Shown: positions 38,640-48,172 of the stretch, in pieces
How positions within the stretch are numbered: the first letter of the stretch is position 1
Layout: every line of letters starts with the position of its first letter
Source: Mangrovimonas sp. TPBH4
GTDB taxonomy: Bacteria; Bacteroidota; Bacteroidia; Flavobacteriales; Flavobacteriaceae
Length of the DNA: 64,000 nucleotides
Reading direction: 5' to 3'
NCBI RefSeq assembly: GCF_001280505.1
Contig: NZ_LBIO01000037.1
Span: 62,001 to 126,000 of the forward strand
The notes under the pieces: generated by a model
Database searches by the model: none
The model's input: the letters and a program-made list of their open reading frames with translations, nothing else
What the model was told of the DNA's origin: nothing
Program-made: the position numbers and the translations under genes

Positions 38640-38666
38640 ATTTTAAACGATACTATAGAAAAAAGG

Positions 38667-39683
38667 TTAGATACTATCCACAATTACTTTTACAGATTGA
38701 CTGCTATCGGACTGCACTTCGAAAGCCTTTGGTAATTCCTGCAACGGAAAATGATGGCTCACTATAGGTGTCAAATCTACGATTCCCTTATCCATTAAAT
38801 CGATAGCTTCCAAAAAATCCTCATCGGAGTAAAACAATGATCCTCTTATCTGCAGACGTTTGTATACCACATGGTTTGGACTGATGGTCATATCCTTGCT
38901 GTAAATGGCCAACACGGTCAATTTACCGTCTAGCGCTAGGAGCTCCATACATTGACCAAACAGGGCACTTACCCCAGAACATTCAAAAGCAGCCGTTAAA
39001 TTGGGAAGATCCCCAGAATAATCCAAGGCCATCACAGTTCCAAAAAGCTCAGTCACCCTCTCCTTAAGGCTGCCATCCGTCTTCGGATTAAACGTGTATT
39101 TGGCTCCCAAAGTTTTGGCCAATTCCAAACGTTTCTCACTAATATCCGAAGCAATGATATTTTCCACACCCTTACTTTTCAGTCCTGCGATAGTAACCAA
39201 GCCTATGGTTCCACAACCAGATACCAAAACATTGTCTTTGGCAGTCAGCTGTGTTTTATTAATGGCCGCCAAGCCAATACAAAAAGGTTCCACCAAAGCC
39301 CCTTTTTCACTGGAAATGGTTTCCGGAATCACAAATACATTATGGTTGGCCTTGGCCTTATCTATTCTCACCAATTTGGCAAACCCACCGGGGCTTGGCC
39401 CCAATCCAACCCCATTGTACATAGGATTGACCACGACCCTATCGCCTACTTTTAAATCTTTTACGTCCTTACCAACTGCTACCAGTTCACCACAAAACTC
39501 ATGTCCCAATACCGACCCTTTGGGAACGAGTCCTTCATGGTAAATGTGTAAATCGGTACCACAAATACCGGTCATTTCTACTTTTATAATGACGCTGTCA
39601 TCTGTTAATTCCGGAACATCCTTATCCAGTACACGGATGTCATGGATGTCGTGAAATACCCCTGAAGGGTTTGCTTCTTTCAT
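38667..39683 (-). CDS. Zinc-type alcohol dehydrogenase (MDR; butanediol/sorbitol dehydrogenase-like)
   Basis: The 338-residue medium-chain dehydrogenase has catalytic zinc motifs GICGTDLH (Cys39 area) and GHEFCGELVAVG (His-Glu), then the Rossmann motif VSGCGTIGLVTIAGL near 170. Butanediol, threonine and sorbitol dehydrogenases share this form. The structural zinc lobe that most of them have (four Cys after about residue 90) is absent: the segment reads VVVNPMYNGVGLGPSPGG. It stands alone on the minus strand, so no pathway context exists. Confidence 0.85.
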   Translation of the reverse strand: MKEANPSGVFHDIHDIRVLDKDVPELTDDSVIIKVEMTGICGTDLHIYHEGLVPKGSVLGHEFCGELVAVGKDVKDLKVGDRVVVNPMYNGVGLGPSPGGFAKLVRIDKAKANHNVFVIPETISSEKGALVEPFCIGLAAINKTQLTAKDNVLVSGCGTIGLVTIAGLKSKGVENIIASDISEKRLELAKTLGAKYTFNPKTDGSLKERVTELFGTVMALDYSGDLPNLTAAFECSGVSALFGQCMELLALDGKLTVLAIYSKDMTISPNHVVYKRLQIRGSLFYSDEDFLEAIDLMDKGIVDLTPIVSHHFPLQELPKAFEVQSDSSQSVKVIVDSI

Positions 39684-40139
39684 AATGGCTGTTTATTTAT
39701 TGTTTTAACTTTTAATTCCAAACCAAAAACCACTTATGTTTTTGATTTTCATAAAGTTAACCAAATTGATGCAGATTTCTAAATAAATAGATTTTGTTGT
39801 TCAGTTGATAACATTAATCTTAATTTCATCTAGGTTCTTAGTTGCAAATTCACCCCAAAATACCCCATAGGTTTCCATAAGGTTACTATAGGGTTGATAT
39901 GGGGATGCTATGGAGCAGCTATATAGTGTAATCATGGGAAAAATTAGTTCGCTTCGGAAGACAGTCAGATCATTATTATTTAGCATGAAGTGAAACGCAA
40001 TGAAGAATTTATTGGAAAGCAAAGGGGTTCCTCTTTTGTCGGAATGACATAGACATCAATTTTTAAACACCATGAAATAAATTGTGACTTAGAAAAGCTA
40101 TCTTTAAACTCAAATAATTCCTACAAACTCAAACTACCA
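39684..40139. other. 456-base intergenic region with a repeat-like segment
   Basis: No gene is supported. An inverted repeat CCCCATA/TATGGGG lies at 39863-39904 with a 28-base spacer. The segment 39980-40050 (TGAAGTGAAACGCAATGAAG, then GTCGGAATGAC near 40038) has the look of dispersed intergenic repeats. TATCTTTA at 40099-40106 may be a -7 box for the following gene, but the spacing to TTG is only 14. Confidence 0.4.
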
Positions 40140-41072
40140 ATGAAATACCAACCAACCTTATTGATATTTTGCTTTCTATTCTGTCATTTAAATATGTATT
40201 GTCAAACCAACGATACTCTAAAAGAGCTTCTTTGGGAAAGTGTATCCCCTTGCTATGAGGCGCTGACTAGCGAATTGGATCCCCATGAAATTGAAAAGCT
40301 AAATGTATTTGAGCTTGAAGAGAACATCTACGATGTGAAGAATGGCTACATCCAATTAAACCTAAGCTACCCAACTTGTGGGTGTTACTGCAGCAATATT
40401 GCAGGTGCCTACAAACAACAGAACAAGGATTACACCCTATTGATTAATGAAGCTTGGAGCTGCTCCTCCGAAAGGCAACTACACTCTAACAGACCAATGG
40501 ATCTAGTCCTTCCAAAAGGCTTTGGAATCAATACTTTTATACCAAGTTTGACCACTGAAAAATTACCATTGGATCAGGCTATCTTTTTCTTGAACCTCCA
40601 TATCCCAAGAAAAGGAACAGAAACCAAAGTAACTCTGGAGCCAATTCCCTTTGGCATTAACTTTTTCTCCAATTCACCTCTTACTTATAAATACTCGGAG
40701 AGTGACAAGAGCCAAAACTTGAACGATATCCACTATCTAGCTTCTAAAATTAAAGACAAAAAAACTTTGGATTACTTGGCAGAATCCACCCATGATAGCA
40801 TTGACCAAAATGATCTTGAACTCATCAATTCTTTGATTGACCCAAACCATACAAGCAAAGCCTTTCAAAGTCTAGACAAGCTTTCTGCACAATTAAGACA
40901 ACTAAAATTCATCTTTTATCTCTACCATGCTATTGAATACAGAAGTCTCATTTTGGATTGGGACCAAGAAGCACAGCGCTTCTATATTAAAACACAAATC
41001 CCCAATACGGAAAAGATGGATTTTAGGTACTTTTTATTAAGAAATGACTATTGGCAAGGGCCAAGCTGCTAG
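40140..41072 (+). CDS. Exported protein of unknown function
   Basis: The 310-residue protein has a signal peptide (LLIFCFLFCHLNMYCQ, cleavage near residue 22). I do not recognise the rest. A cysteine cluster YPTCGCYCSN near residue 80 and Cys 102 may form disulfides or bind a metal. The C-terminal half looks helical (about 210-260) then beta. It is alone on the plus strand between an intergenic region and the DUF3124 gene, 81 bases away. No domain is claimed. Confidence 0.6.
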   Translation: MKYQPTLLIFCFLFCHLNMYCQTNDTLKELLWESVSPCYEALTSELDPHEIEKLNVFELEENIYDVKNGYIQLNLSYPTCGCYCSNIAGAYKQQNKDYTLLINEAWSCSSERQLHSNRPMDLVLPKGFGINTFIPSLTTEKLPLDQAIFFLNLHIPRKGTETKVTLEPIPFGINFFSNSPLTYKYSESDKSQNLNDIHYLASKIKDKKTLDYLAESTHDSIDQNDLELINSLIDPNHTSKAFQSLDKLSAQLRQLKFIFYLYHAIEYRSLILDWDQEAQRFYIKTQIPNTEKMDFRYFLLRNDYWQGPSC

Positions 41073-41153
41073 GTGATATTCAGGTAGCATTAGCGTTGTA
41101 AGTTTCTGAAAATTTAATATCTTCAATCTTAAACTCCTAGGATTGAATTACTC

Positions 41154-41663
41154 ATGAAACAGTTCATCATACTTCTTTTTTTATATTTTTCAATACAAAG
41201 CTGTCAAGACAATGGGCAAGTGAGCTCTATACATCCCGTGAATTGGAACAACAGAACCCTTCAGCATCCCTTAGGCGACTCCCTCACACATGGCAGCACT
41301 TACCTTTCTGTCTACTCCCAAATCTATAGCGAATCCGAACACCGTACCCACGACTTGACCGTCACCGTAAGCATGCGAAACACCAATACTGCAGATACGG
41401 TATTTATCAATAAGGCGGAGTATTTCAACACCAGGGGACATGCCATCAGGACGTATTTTGCTAGACCTATTTACATCGCGCCAATGGAAACCGTGGAAAT
41501 TGTGATTGACGAACAGGACCAGGAAGGTGGCACGGGCGCCAATTTCCTTTTTGATTGGTTCATAAACCCCAACACCCATGAACCACTTTTTGAAAGCGTC
41601 ATGATTTCCACATCAGGACAACAAGGCATTTCTTTCACTACTCAAGGCAAACGTATAGAATAG
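41154..41663 (+). CDS. DUF3124 family lipoprotein
   Basis: The 169-residue protein starts with a lipoprotein signal (LFLYFSIQSCQD, Cys 17), then a beta-rich domain with the DUF3124 pattern GSTYLSVYSQIYSESEHRTH, VSMRNTNTADTVFI, YIAPMETVEIVI and NFLFDWF. The family is of unknown function. It is likely anchored in a membrane facing the periplasm. Confidence 0.8.
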   Translation: MKQFIILLFLYFSIQSCQDNGQVSSIHPVNWNNRTLQHPLGDSLTHGSTYLSVYSQIYSESEHRTHDLTVTVSMRNTNTADTVFINKAEYFNTRGHAIRTYFARPIYIAPMETVEIVIDEQDQEGGTGANFLFDWFINPNTHEPLFESVMISTSGQQGISFTTQGKRIE

Positions 41664-41693
41664 GGTTATTTTTCCCTTTATCCTTAGGAATCA

Positions 41694-41718
41694 CAAAAGT
41701 GAAACGCCTCCACTTTTG
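41694..41718. promoter_or_regulatory. Inverted repeat CAAAAGTG-N9-CACTTTTG
   Basis: An 8-base perfect inverted repeat with a 9-base spacer lies two bases upstream of the -7 box of the FUSC gene, in a position suited to an operator. Confidence 0.35.
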
Positions 41719-41719
41719 C

Positions 41720-41727
41720 TATCTTTG
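41720..41727 (+). promoter_or_regulatory. -7 box of the FUSC gene
   Basis: TATCTTTG is an exact TAnnTTTG match. The start near 41734 is downstream of the first possible in-frame codon (41716), so translation should begin at the ATG at 41767. Confidence 0.5.
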
Positions 41728-41766
41728 TGCCATATTTTTCGCATCCTTTTAGAAGCTCAAAACATA

Positions 41767-42858
41767 ATGGCATTAAAAAACACCATACAGAAGGAACTTA
41801 GCCAATTGGTAACCCTAAAGGATTCCACAAGAACTTGGCACACCCCAATGTTAACAGCACTTTGTGTTGGGTTTCCTTTATTGGTGGGCTTGTATGTTGA
41901 CAACCTTCGCTATGCCCTTATTGCCTGTTTAAGCGGCTTGGTCATCCTTTACCTTCCCAGTTCCGGATCGTTTACCAATAGAATTACCACCCTGTTGGTA
42001 AGTTCATTTGGCTTTATGGTATCCTTTGCTTTGGGGCAGTTTTTTAGTTTTTCCCCCACGGTTTCGGTAATTGTATTTGGACTGTACTCTCTTATCGTGC
42101 ATTGGATCATTCTCTACTATAAAACCGCTCCACCTAGGAGTTTCTTTTTTATCATGATCCTTTCCATTTCCATTTGCCAGCCCTTCAATTTAAGTACCAT
42201 TCCTACCAAGGTTGGCCTGGTTGGTTTGGGCACCATGTTTTCCTGCACCTTGGGTTTGGCCTATATTTTATGGTTATCGGCCACCCAAAAAATAGCACCA
42301 CAGAATGATCCAATACCCCTGCTAAAAAAGAACCCCTATGCCGATTTTTGGGAAGCCATCATCACCGGTGTCATCATGGCCATTTCCCTGGCCATCGGTT
42401 ATTGGCTAAACCTTGAAAACCCGTATTGGATTCCCATTTCCTGTGGGGCCGTGATGCAAGGCGCCTCCCTTTATCATATTTGGCAGCGCACATTCCAACG
42501 TATTTTGGGCACTTTTTTAGGTTTGTGCCTTTGTTGGCTGTTGCTCCAGATAGCCAACACCCCTTTAATGCTTTGCCTGTTCATCATAGTGTTACAATTG
42601 ATTGTGGAGTTGCTCATCATTAGAAATTATGCCATGGCCGTGATTTTCATTACGCCTTTGGCCATCTTTCTATCGGAAGCTGCCAACCCCATCATCAACG
42701 ATCCCAATGCGCTTATTGCCCTTCGCTTTTGGGAAATCCTAATCGGTAGTGGTTTGGGAGCCCTTGGCGGTTGGTTGTTGCACAAGGAAAAAATACGCTA
42801 TGCCAGCATTCGAGGGCTGAAAAAACTTGGCGACCAAATAGAACAGAATATTTCTTAA
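41767..42858 (+). CDS. FUSC family inner-membrane protein
   Basis: The 363-residue protein has two groups of membrane helices (about 30-170 and 200-350) and lacks a signal peptide. FUSC proteins (fusaric acid resistance and aromatic acid efflux type) have this repeated helical bundle, for example LNLENPYWIPISCGAVMQGASLYHIWQRTFQRILGTFLG-like sequence near 225-260. Efflux of an aromatic or weak acid is the family's role; here the substrate is unknown and no membrane-fusion gene is adjacent. I chose the ATG at 41767 (MALKNTIQKELS) over an upstream one because the -7 box lies between them. Confidence 0.8.
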   Translation: MALKNTIQKELSQLVTLKDSTRTWHTPMLTALCVGFPLLVGLYVDNLRYALIACLSGLVILYLPSSGSFTNRITTLLVSSFGFMVSFALGQFFSFSPTVSVIVFGLYSLIVHWIILYYKTAPPRSFFFIMILSISICQPFNLSTIPTKVGLVGLGTMFSCTLGLAYILWLSATQKIAPQNDPIPLLKKNPYADFWEAIITGVIMAISLAIGYWLNLENPYWIPISCGAVMQGASLYHIWQRTFQRILGTFLGLCLCWLLLQIANTPLMLCLFIIVLQLIVELLIIRNYAMAVIFITPLAIFLSEAANPIINDPNALIALRFWEILIGSGLGALGGWLLHKEKIRYASIRGLKKLGDQIEQNIS

Positions 42859-43065
42859 GGAAGAAAATTTGGTATCTTTAAGAATGCTAATCCATACAAT
42901 AAACCAAAGCCCAAAACCTTCAATTCAAGTGACATTTTGAAAACATGTGGTATCGAGAATAGAGGGAAATGAAGCCTTTTGGATTCGATACAATGTTTCT
43001 CAATAGCTTTCGAAAAACTAGGCAACCTGATGATTCTTTTTATATAAATTTCAACTTGCGAAGCC

Positions 43066-43461
43066 ATGCCACATAAAGACATTCAAAACTATAATGCACA
43101 GCAAAGCGAAACAGACCAAGCCATCTGTGATGTATTGGCAACCATTATTGATACGCAATTGCCAGAAGCCGAAAGCAAACTATGGCATGGACACCCTGTT
43201 TGGTTTTTGGAAGGCAACCCCATTGTAGGTTACAGCAAACAAAAGAAGGGATTGCGTCTGATGTTTTGGAGTGGTGCAGATTTTGAAGAACCCGATTTAA
43301 ACATTCTAGGTGGCAAATTTAAAGACGCCTCCATTTTTTACAATGCCATAAACGACATCGATATTGAAGCTTTAAAACGCTGGTTGGAAACCTCCAAACG
43401 CATTCAATGGGATTATAAAAACATTGTAAAGCGTAAAGGACGATTGGAACGGCTGAAATAG
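43066..43461 (+). CDS. DUF1801 family protein
   Basis: The 131-residue protein has the YdhG-like DUF1801 fold: AESKLWHGHPVWFLEGNPIVGY (about 38-60) and GLRLMFWSGADF near 64-75. Members are small cytoplasmic proteins of uncertain function. It stands alone. Confidence 0.75.
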   Translation: MPHKDIQNYNAQQSETDQAICDVLATIIDTQLPEAESKLWHGHPVWFLEGNPIVGYSKQKKGLRLMFWSGADFEEPDLNILGGKFKDASIFYNAINDIDIEALKRWLETSKRIQWDYKNIVKRKGRLERLK

Positions 43462-43648
43462 CCCACTGGTTTGACAAGACATTGTCCTTCCATATTGATT
43501 TGAATCTCACCTTTCCCCATCACATTCCAAACTACTCCATAAGGACCTTGTTTCAAAATAAATACACCTCAGCTACAAAATCTACATTTTCAAAAATAAC
43601 TACAGAAGTATTCCTTTTTAAACGTAGAATTCGTACATTAGTAACTGA

Positions 43649-43678
43649 TTGATAGCGAATCAAATACCCCTAACTTTA
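43649..43678 (+). promoter_or_regulatory. Promoter of the sulfatase operon
   Basis: TTG (43649-43651), then 19 bases, then TAACTTTA (43671-43678), one mismatch from TAnnTTTG. Spacing is ideal. Predicted start near 43685. Confidence 0.5.
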
Positions 43679-43687
43679 ACACTTTAC

Positions 43688-43717
43688 CCATAGATAAAGG
43701 CAAGACCTTATCTGTGG
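43688..43717 (+). promoter_or_regulatory. Hairpin/inverted repeat at the 5' end of the sulfatase transcript
   Basis: CCATAGATAAAGG and CCTTATCTGTGG pair around a CAAGA loop with one bulged A and a C/T change. Being at about +4 to +33, it could be an operator or an RNA stabilising hairpin; no U-run follows, so it is not a typical terminator. Confidence 0.4.
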
Positions 43718-43974
43718 TGCCAACAACAAATAAGTGCATAGATGTTGAGAGAGCTTTCTTATCAATCGTTCCCAAGCGGTTTTTCAGTTTTGGGATCCCA
43801 CCCCAACCACCCTTGGTTGGTTTCTCCTTATGCGGTAATTACCCAGATTAAACAGCCCTCCCAATTGTTACAAATGCTATTTACAAATGGTTTTGACACC
43901 CTACAAAACCATGCTAGTTCTACAATTAAAAAACTTCTAAAGTCCAATTATAATACCATTAAATACATTTTATT

Positions 43975-45504
43975 ATGAAGCACACTGCATACTTTTTAAA
44001 GATGCTAGGCATACTATTGCTACTGCCCTTATTAACCATAGCACAAGACAAACCCAACATTTTGATTATTTGGGGAGATGATGTGGGAATGTGGAATCTT
44101 AGCGCCTACCATCGCGGTATGATGGGAGGGTCTACACCTAATATTGATAAAATTGCCAATGAAGGGATGCTGTTTATGGACCATTATGCACAACCTTCCT
44201 GTACCGCCGGGCGAGCAGCTTTTATTACCGGACAATATCCCATTCGTGTAGGATTAGCCACAGTAGGTCTGCCAGGAGCTCCTCAAGGTATGAGTACCAA
44301 AGACCCAACATTAGCCACGTTACTAAAACCAATGGGTTATGCTACGGGACAATTTGGTAAAAATCATTTAGGAGATCGTGACGACCATTTACCTACCAAT
44401 CATGGTTTTGATGAATTCTTTGGTATTCTATACCATTTAAACGCCGGGGAATACACCGAACTTTACGACTTCCCAAAAGACCCGGAAGTCGCTAAACAAT
44501 TTGCGCAACGCGGGGTTATTCATTCCTGGGCGCAATCAAACGGCAGCCAAAAAATAGAAGACAAAGGCGAATTTGGAGCAGAGCGTCAAAAAACATTGGA
44601 TTGGGAAATTTTAAAAGAATCCAAACGCTTTATCACAGATGCAGTAAAAGCAGACAAGCCATTTTTTGTTTGGCATAACCTAACCCGTATGCACATGCAT
44701 ACCCACCTTTCTGAAAAATACGATGGTGTTACCGGCTATGGATTGTACGCTGATGGCGTAAAGGAAATGGACGACATTGTTGGAGAACTTCTCAGCTTAT
44801 TGGAAGAATTGAATGTTGATGACAACACCATTGTAATGTTCTCTACAGATAACGGGGCCTATAGCTATGTTTGGCCTGATGGTGGTAACCATCCGTTTCG
44901 TGGAGAAAAAGGTGTAGGTGGTTATGAAGGCGGTTTTAAAGTTCCCGTGATGGTAAAATGGCCAGGCGTCATTCCCCCTGGTACCACTACTGGTGAATTT
45001 ATGACTATGGAGGATTGGGTGCCAACAATCATGTCGCAATTGGGAGAACCTAACCTTAAAGACAACATGCTTAAAAGTTACAAAGCAGGAAACAGAAGCT
45101 ACGAAAAAATTCATTTGGACGGCTATGACCAAACAGCCCTAATTACAAACACGGGCCCATCCAAGCGGAAAGAGTTCTTTTATTTCACAGAAACCACGCT
45201 TCATGGAGTCCGCTATGGAGACTACAAATTTTTATTCAAAAAACAAGACAAATGGTTTAATGGTGTACAACAAGATATGGTTACCCCTATTGTTGTGAAC
45301 TTAAAATTAGACCCCTTTGAACGCTTCATTGATTCTCGAGGCTATAATGAATGGTTGGAAGATCGAGCATGGACTTATGCCCCTGCTTTTGGAAAAATAA
45401 GTGAGTTTATGGAGTCTCTAAAAGAATACCCGCCTCGAATGAAAAGTATGGAGTTCGATATTGATGAAGAGCTTAGAAAATTAACTCCCACTAGCAAAAA
45501 CTAG
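43975..45504 (+). CDS. Exported S1-family sulfatase (arylsulfatase type), copy 1
   Basis: The 509-residue enzyme has a signal peptide (MLGILLLLPLLTIAQ). S1 sulfatase residues are visible: Asp35-Asp36 metal ligands in WGDDVG, the CTAGR motif with Cys76 (to become formylglycine) and Arg80, Lys129 and His131 in FGKNHLG, His234, and Asp292-Asn293 in STDNG. It hydrolyses sulfate esters; the C-terminal substrate-binding part (VWPDGGNHPFRGEKG onward) resembles arylsulfatase-like subfamilies, but the substrate is not determined. It needs a formylglycine-generating enzyme or anSME encoded elsewhere. First gene of a run of seven on the plus strand. Confidence 0.92.
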   Translation: MKHTAYFLKMLGILLLLPLLTIAQDKPNILIIWGDDVGMWNLSAYHRGMMGGSTPNIDKIANEGMLFMDHYAQPSCTAGRAAFITGQYPIRVGLATVGLPGAPQGMSTKDPTLATLLKPMGYATGQFGKNHLGDRDDHLPTNHGFDEFFGILYHLNAGEYTELYDFPKDPEVAKQFAQRGVIHSWAQSNGSQKIEDKGEFGAERQKTLDWEILKESKRFITDAVKADKPFFVWHNLTRMHMHTHLSEKYDGVTGYGLYADGVKEMDDIVGELLSLLEELNVDDNTIVMFSTDNGAYSYVWPDGGNHPFRGEKGVGGYEGGFKVPVMVKWPGVIPPGTTTGEFMTMEDWVPTIMSQLGEPNLKDNMLKSYKAGNRSYEKIHLDGYDQTALITNTGPSKRKEFFYFTETTLHGVRYGDYKFLFKKQDKWFNGVQQDMVTPIVVNLKLDPFERFIDSRGYNEWLEDRAWTYAPAFGKISEFMESLKEYPPRMKSMEFDIDEELRKLTPTSKN

Positions 45505-45584
45505 ATAACATATAAGCAAAACAACTTGGAGCTTGAAAAACGAACAGTATTCCAGTTCCTTTTCACCTTAAAAACAATCATGTT

Positions 45585-46610
45585 ATGCACCTTTTTAAAA
45601 TCCTTCCATTAGCCTTATGTTTCTTTGTAATTACAGCATTCACAGCAGACGTTACAACAGCTCTTTCCAATGCCGAAACCGTTGCTCAAAAAGACCCGCT
45701 ACCCTCTTGGAATGACGGAGCCTCTAAAAAGGCTATCATAGCATTTGTTAGCAATGCCACCAATAGCAAAAGCTCCCAGTTTATTCCTGTGGAAGATCGC
45801 ATTGCCACTTTCGACAATGACGGCACCCTATGGAGTGAGCAACCTGCCTATTTTCAATTGTTTTTTGCCATAGATCGTGTAAAAGCCATGGCGAAGGACC
45901 ATCCTGAATGGAAAACCCAACAACCTTATAAAGCTGTTTTGGAAAATGATATGGAAGCCCTAAAACAAAGTGGCATGAAGGGCATTTTACAAATAGTTGC
46001 GACCACGCATACAGGCATGACCGTTGAAGAATTTGATGCTGTGGTAAAGTCATGGGCAAGCACTGCCAAACATCCTACCAAAAATGTGCCCTACACCGAT
46101 ATGGTGTTTCAACCCATGCTCGAATTGTTGCACTATTTAAGAGCCAACCAGTTTAAAACCTACATCGTTTCGGGTGGCGGTGTCAACTTTATGAGAGCCT
46201 TTTTACCCAGCATTTATGGTATTCCAGAAGAACAAATTATAGGTACTCGATTTAAGACCGAGTGGACTAATGACGGCAATAAACCATCTATTAAAGTCTT
46301 ACCCGAGATGGACTTTATTGATGACAAAGAAGGGAAACCTCTGAACATTCAAAAAATCATAGGAAAAAAACCGGTGTTTGCCGCAGGGAATTCCGATGGG
46401 GATTTGCAAATGCTGCAATGGACAGCCTCCAACAAACTGAACAGTTTTATGCTCTATGTACACCACACCGATGCCGAGCGCGAATGGGCCTACGACAGAG
46501 GATCACATATTGGTGGTTTGGACAAAGGATTGGATGAAGCTACCAAACGTGGCTGGACCTTAGTGGACATGAAAAAGGACTGGAAAGTGATTTATCCAAG
46601 ATATCAATAA
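45585..46610 (+). CDS. Exported HAD-superfamily phosphatase-like protein
   Basis: The 341-residue protein has a signal peptide (ILPLALCFFVITAFTA) and HAD motifs: motif I FDNDGTLW with Asp77 and Asp79, motif II VSGGG near 190, and motif IV GNSDGDLQML near 267. The arrangement with a helical cap resembles the phosphoserine-phosphatase group. Export of a HAD phosphatase to the periplasm is not usual. It lies 80 bases after sulfatase 1 and 61 bases before the DUF1254 gene. It may release phosphate from a substrate handled by the sulfatases (inference). Confidence 0.85.
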   Translation: MHLFKILPLALCFFVITAFTADVTTALSNAETVAQKDPLPSWNDGASKKAIIAFVSNATNSKSSQFIPVEDRIATFDNDGTLWSEQPAYFQLFFAIDRVKAMAKDHPEWKTQQPYKAVLENDMEALKQSGMKGILQIVATTHTGMTVEEFDAVVKSWASTAKHPTKNVPYTDMVFQPMLELLHYLRANQFKTYIVSGGGVNFMRAFLPSIYGIPEEQIIGTRFKTEWTNDGNKPSIKVLPEMDFIDDKEGKPLNIQKIIGKKPVFAAGNSDGDLQMLQWTASNKLNSFMLYVHHTDAEREWAYDRGSHIGGLDKGLDEATKRGWTLVDMKKDWKVIYPRYQ

Positions 46611-46671
46611 CCAAACATCATCAATCAAAAATGGCTATTAAATTAATTAGTAATATATAAACCAGGGAATT

Positions 46672-48141
46672 ATGAGCAATTTTTCAAAAAAAAGGACCAT
46701 ACTCTCAATGCTGCTCGTAATGCCGCTATTAGGATGGAGTCAAGGAACTGCAAGTTCAACTAAAGCTACCGAGAACGCTTTAGCCAAAGTTGCTAAAATG
46801 GATAATCCTGTTGTAGATATCCCTAGTACCGATGAAAACCAGAAACTAGGCGACTACTATGGTGCCAATGCCAAAGCAATTTTGGCATACGAATGGGGCT
46901 ATGCCCTAGTACGTATGGAATCTATAATGAGAGAATACGTTAACGTACCTAATCCAAAACCCGCTACCAGTTACAGAGCCCCCCTAAACCAAATGGGGTG
47001 GGCCACTGAATTGCCTACGGCAAAAGATACCGATATGCCCTCCGCCAACAGAGATACATACTATATGAGTGCCGTAGTAGATTTAACTGAACCCTATGTT
47101 GTTTCTGTACCGGACACACATGATCGTTATTATGTGATCAATGTGTTTGATATGTACCAAAATTTATCGGCTTATATTGGAAGAAGAGAAACCGGAACCA
47201 AAGCTGGAAATTATGCAATTGTTCCTCCTGGTTGGGAAGGAACACTACCTACAAGCATTAATAAAACTATCCATGTAAAAACTCCAAAAGTATGGTTATG
47301 GGGACGATTACGCATAGAACAAGGAGAAGATACAGCTCCCGTAATAGCGCTCCAAAAGGATTTTAAACTACAAACTCTCAATGAGTTTAAAGGAGGTACA
47401 AGCCCAAATAAAACAACTAACTTACCCAAAATGCCTACGTATCCTAAAACAGATCCTTTAGCCTTTTACAAACAACTAGCATGGGCAATGACTCAAAATC
47501 CAGTTATAGATGTGGACAAAGCACTGGTAGGACAATTTGAGTCCATAGGCCTATCTCCTGGAAAATTTGACGAAAGTGTGCTTAATGACATTCAAAAAAA
47601 GGCACTCTATGATGCAACCCTGCAGGCCCCACTTTCTATTATGGCATCTATAAAAACAAGTTCTTATGTGAAAAACGGTTGGAATTTTGTTACCAAACTG
47701 AGCGACTTTGGTTGGGATTACACCTTACGTTCTATGATTGCAGGTCCCTATTTAGGAGGAAACGGGGCCGAAGAAGCCCTATATCCTGTTCGATATACGG
47801 ACTCTGAAGGAAACACCCTAGATGGAAATAACACCTATAAAATTCATTTTAAAGAAGAACCTCCTGTAGATGCCTTTTGGTCCCTTACGCTTTGGAACGC
47901 CAAAACTAAAATGTTTGTAGACAACCCATTAAATCGTTACAAAATGAGTCCGGACATCGAGGGATTCAAAAAAAATGCCGACGGCTCTTTCGATATTACA
48001 ATTTCGAACCAACAACCCGAAAACACAGACAATTGGATCCCTGCTAATAAAGGGCCTTTCTATATCATTCTGAGGTTATACCAACCGCAACAGATTGTTT
48101 TAGATGAAAATTATGATATCCCAGATGTAAAAAAAATATAA
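46672..48141 (+). CDS. Exported DUF1254/DUF1214 domain protein
   Basis: The 489-residue protein has a signal peptide ending LLGWSQ, an N-terminal DUF1254 domain (about 50-190, with [19 protein letters not shown] and [20 protein letters not shown]) and a C-terminal DUF1214 domain (about 370-485, with [18 protein letters not shown] and [19 protein letters not shown]). The function of these domains is unknown. They are found beside sulfatase and porin genes in some marine bacteria. The next gene starts 31 bases downstream. Confidence 0.88.
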   Translation: MSNFSKKRTILSMLLVMPLLGWSQGTASSTKATENALAKVAKMDNPVVDIPSTDENQKLGDYYGANAKAILAYEWGYALVRMESIMREYVNVPNPKPATSYRAPLNQMGWATELPTAKDTDMPSANRDTYYMSAVVDLTEPYVVSVPDTHDRYYVINVFDMYQNLSAYIGRRETGTKAGNYAIVPPGWEGTLPTSINKTIHVKTPKVWLWGRLRIEQGEDTAPVIALQKDFKLQTLNEFKGGTSPNKTTNLPKMPTYPKTDPLAFYKQLAWAMTQNPVIDVDKALVGQFESIGLSPGKFDESVLNDIQKKALYDATLQAPLSIMASIKTSSYVKNGWNFVTKLSDFGWDYTLRSMIAGPYLGGNGAEEALYPVRYTDSEGNTLDGNNTYKIHFKEEPPVDAFWSLTLWNAKTKMFVDNPLNRYKMSPDIEGFKKNADGSFDITISNQQPENTDNWIPANKGPFYIILRLYQPQQIVLDENYDIPDVKKI

Positions 48142-48172
48142 AATCGACATTAATAATTTAAAAACCAGAAAT

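Larger units (their letters stand above)
43462..43974. other. Leader region upstream of the sulfatase operon
   Basis: The 513 bases hold a promoter (43649-43678), a hairpin at the expected transcript 5' end (43688-43717) and an open frame of 78 codons (43742-43978) whose TGA overlaps the sulfatase ATG as ATGA. That frame shows no signal peptide or known domain. The resulting 5' leader is about 290 bases, unusually long for this genome. Confidence 0.5.

Noticed and set aside
39801..40022. 73-codon minus-strand frame in the intergenic region
   Set aside because: No start signal, no domain, and it covers repeat-like DNA.
41716..41766. N-terminal extension of the FUSC protein
   Set aside because: The -7 box lies within it, so it cannot be transcribed from this promoter.
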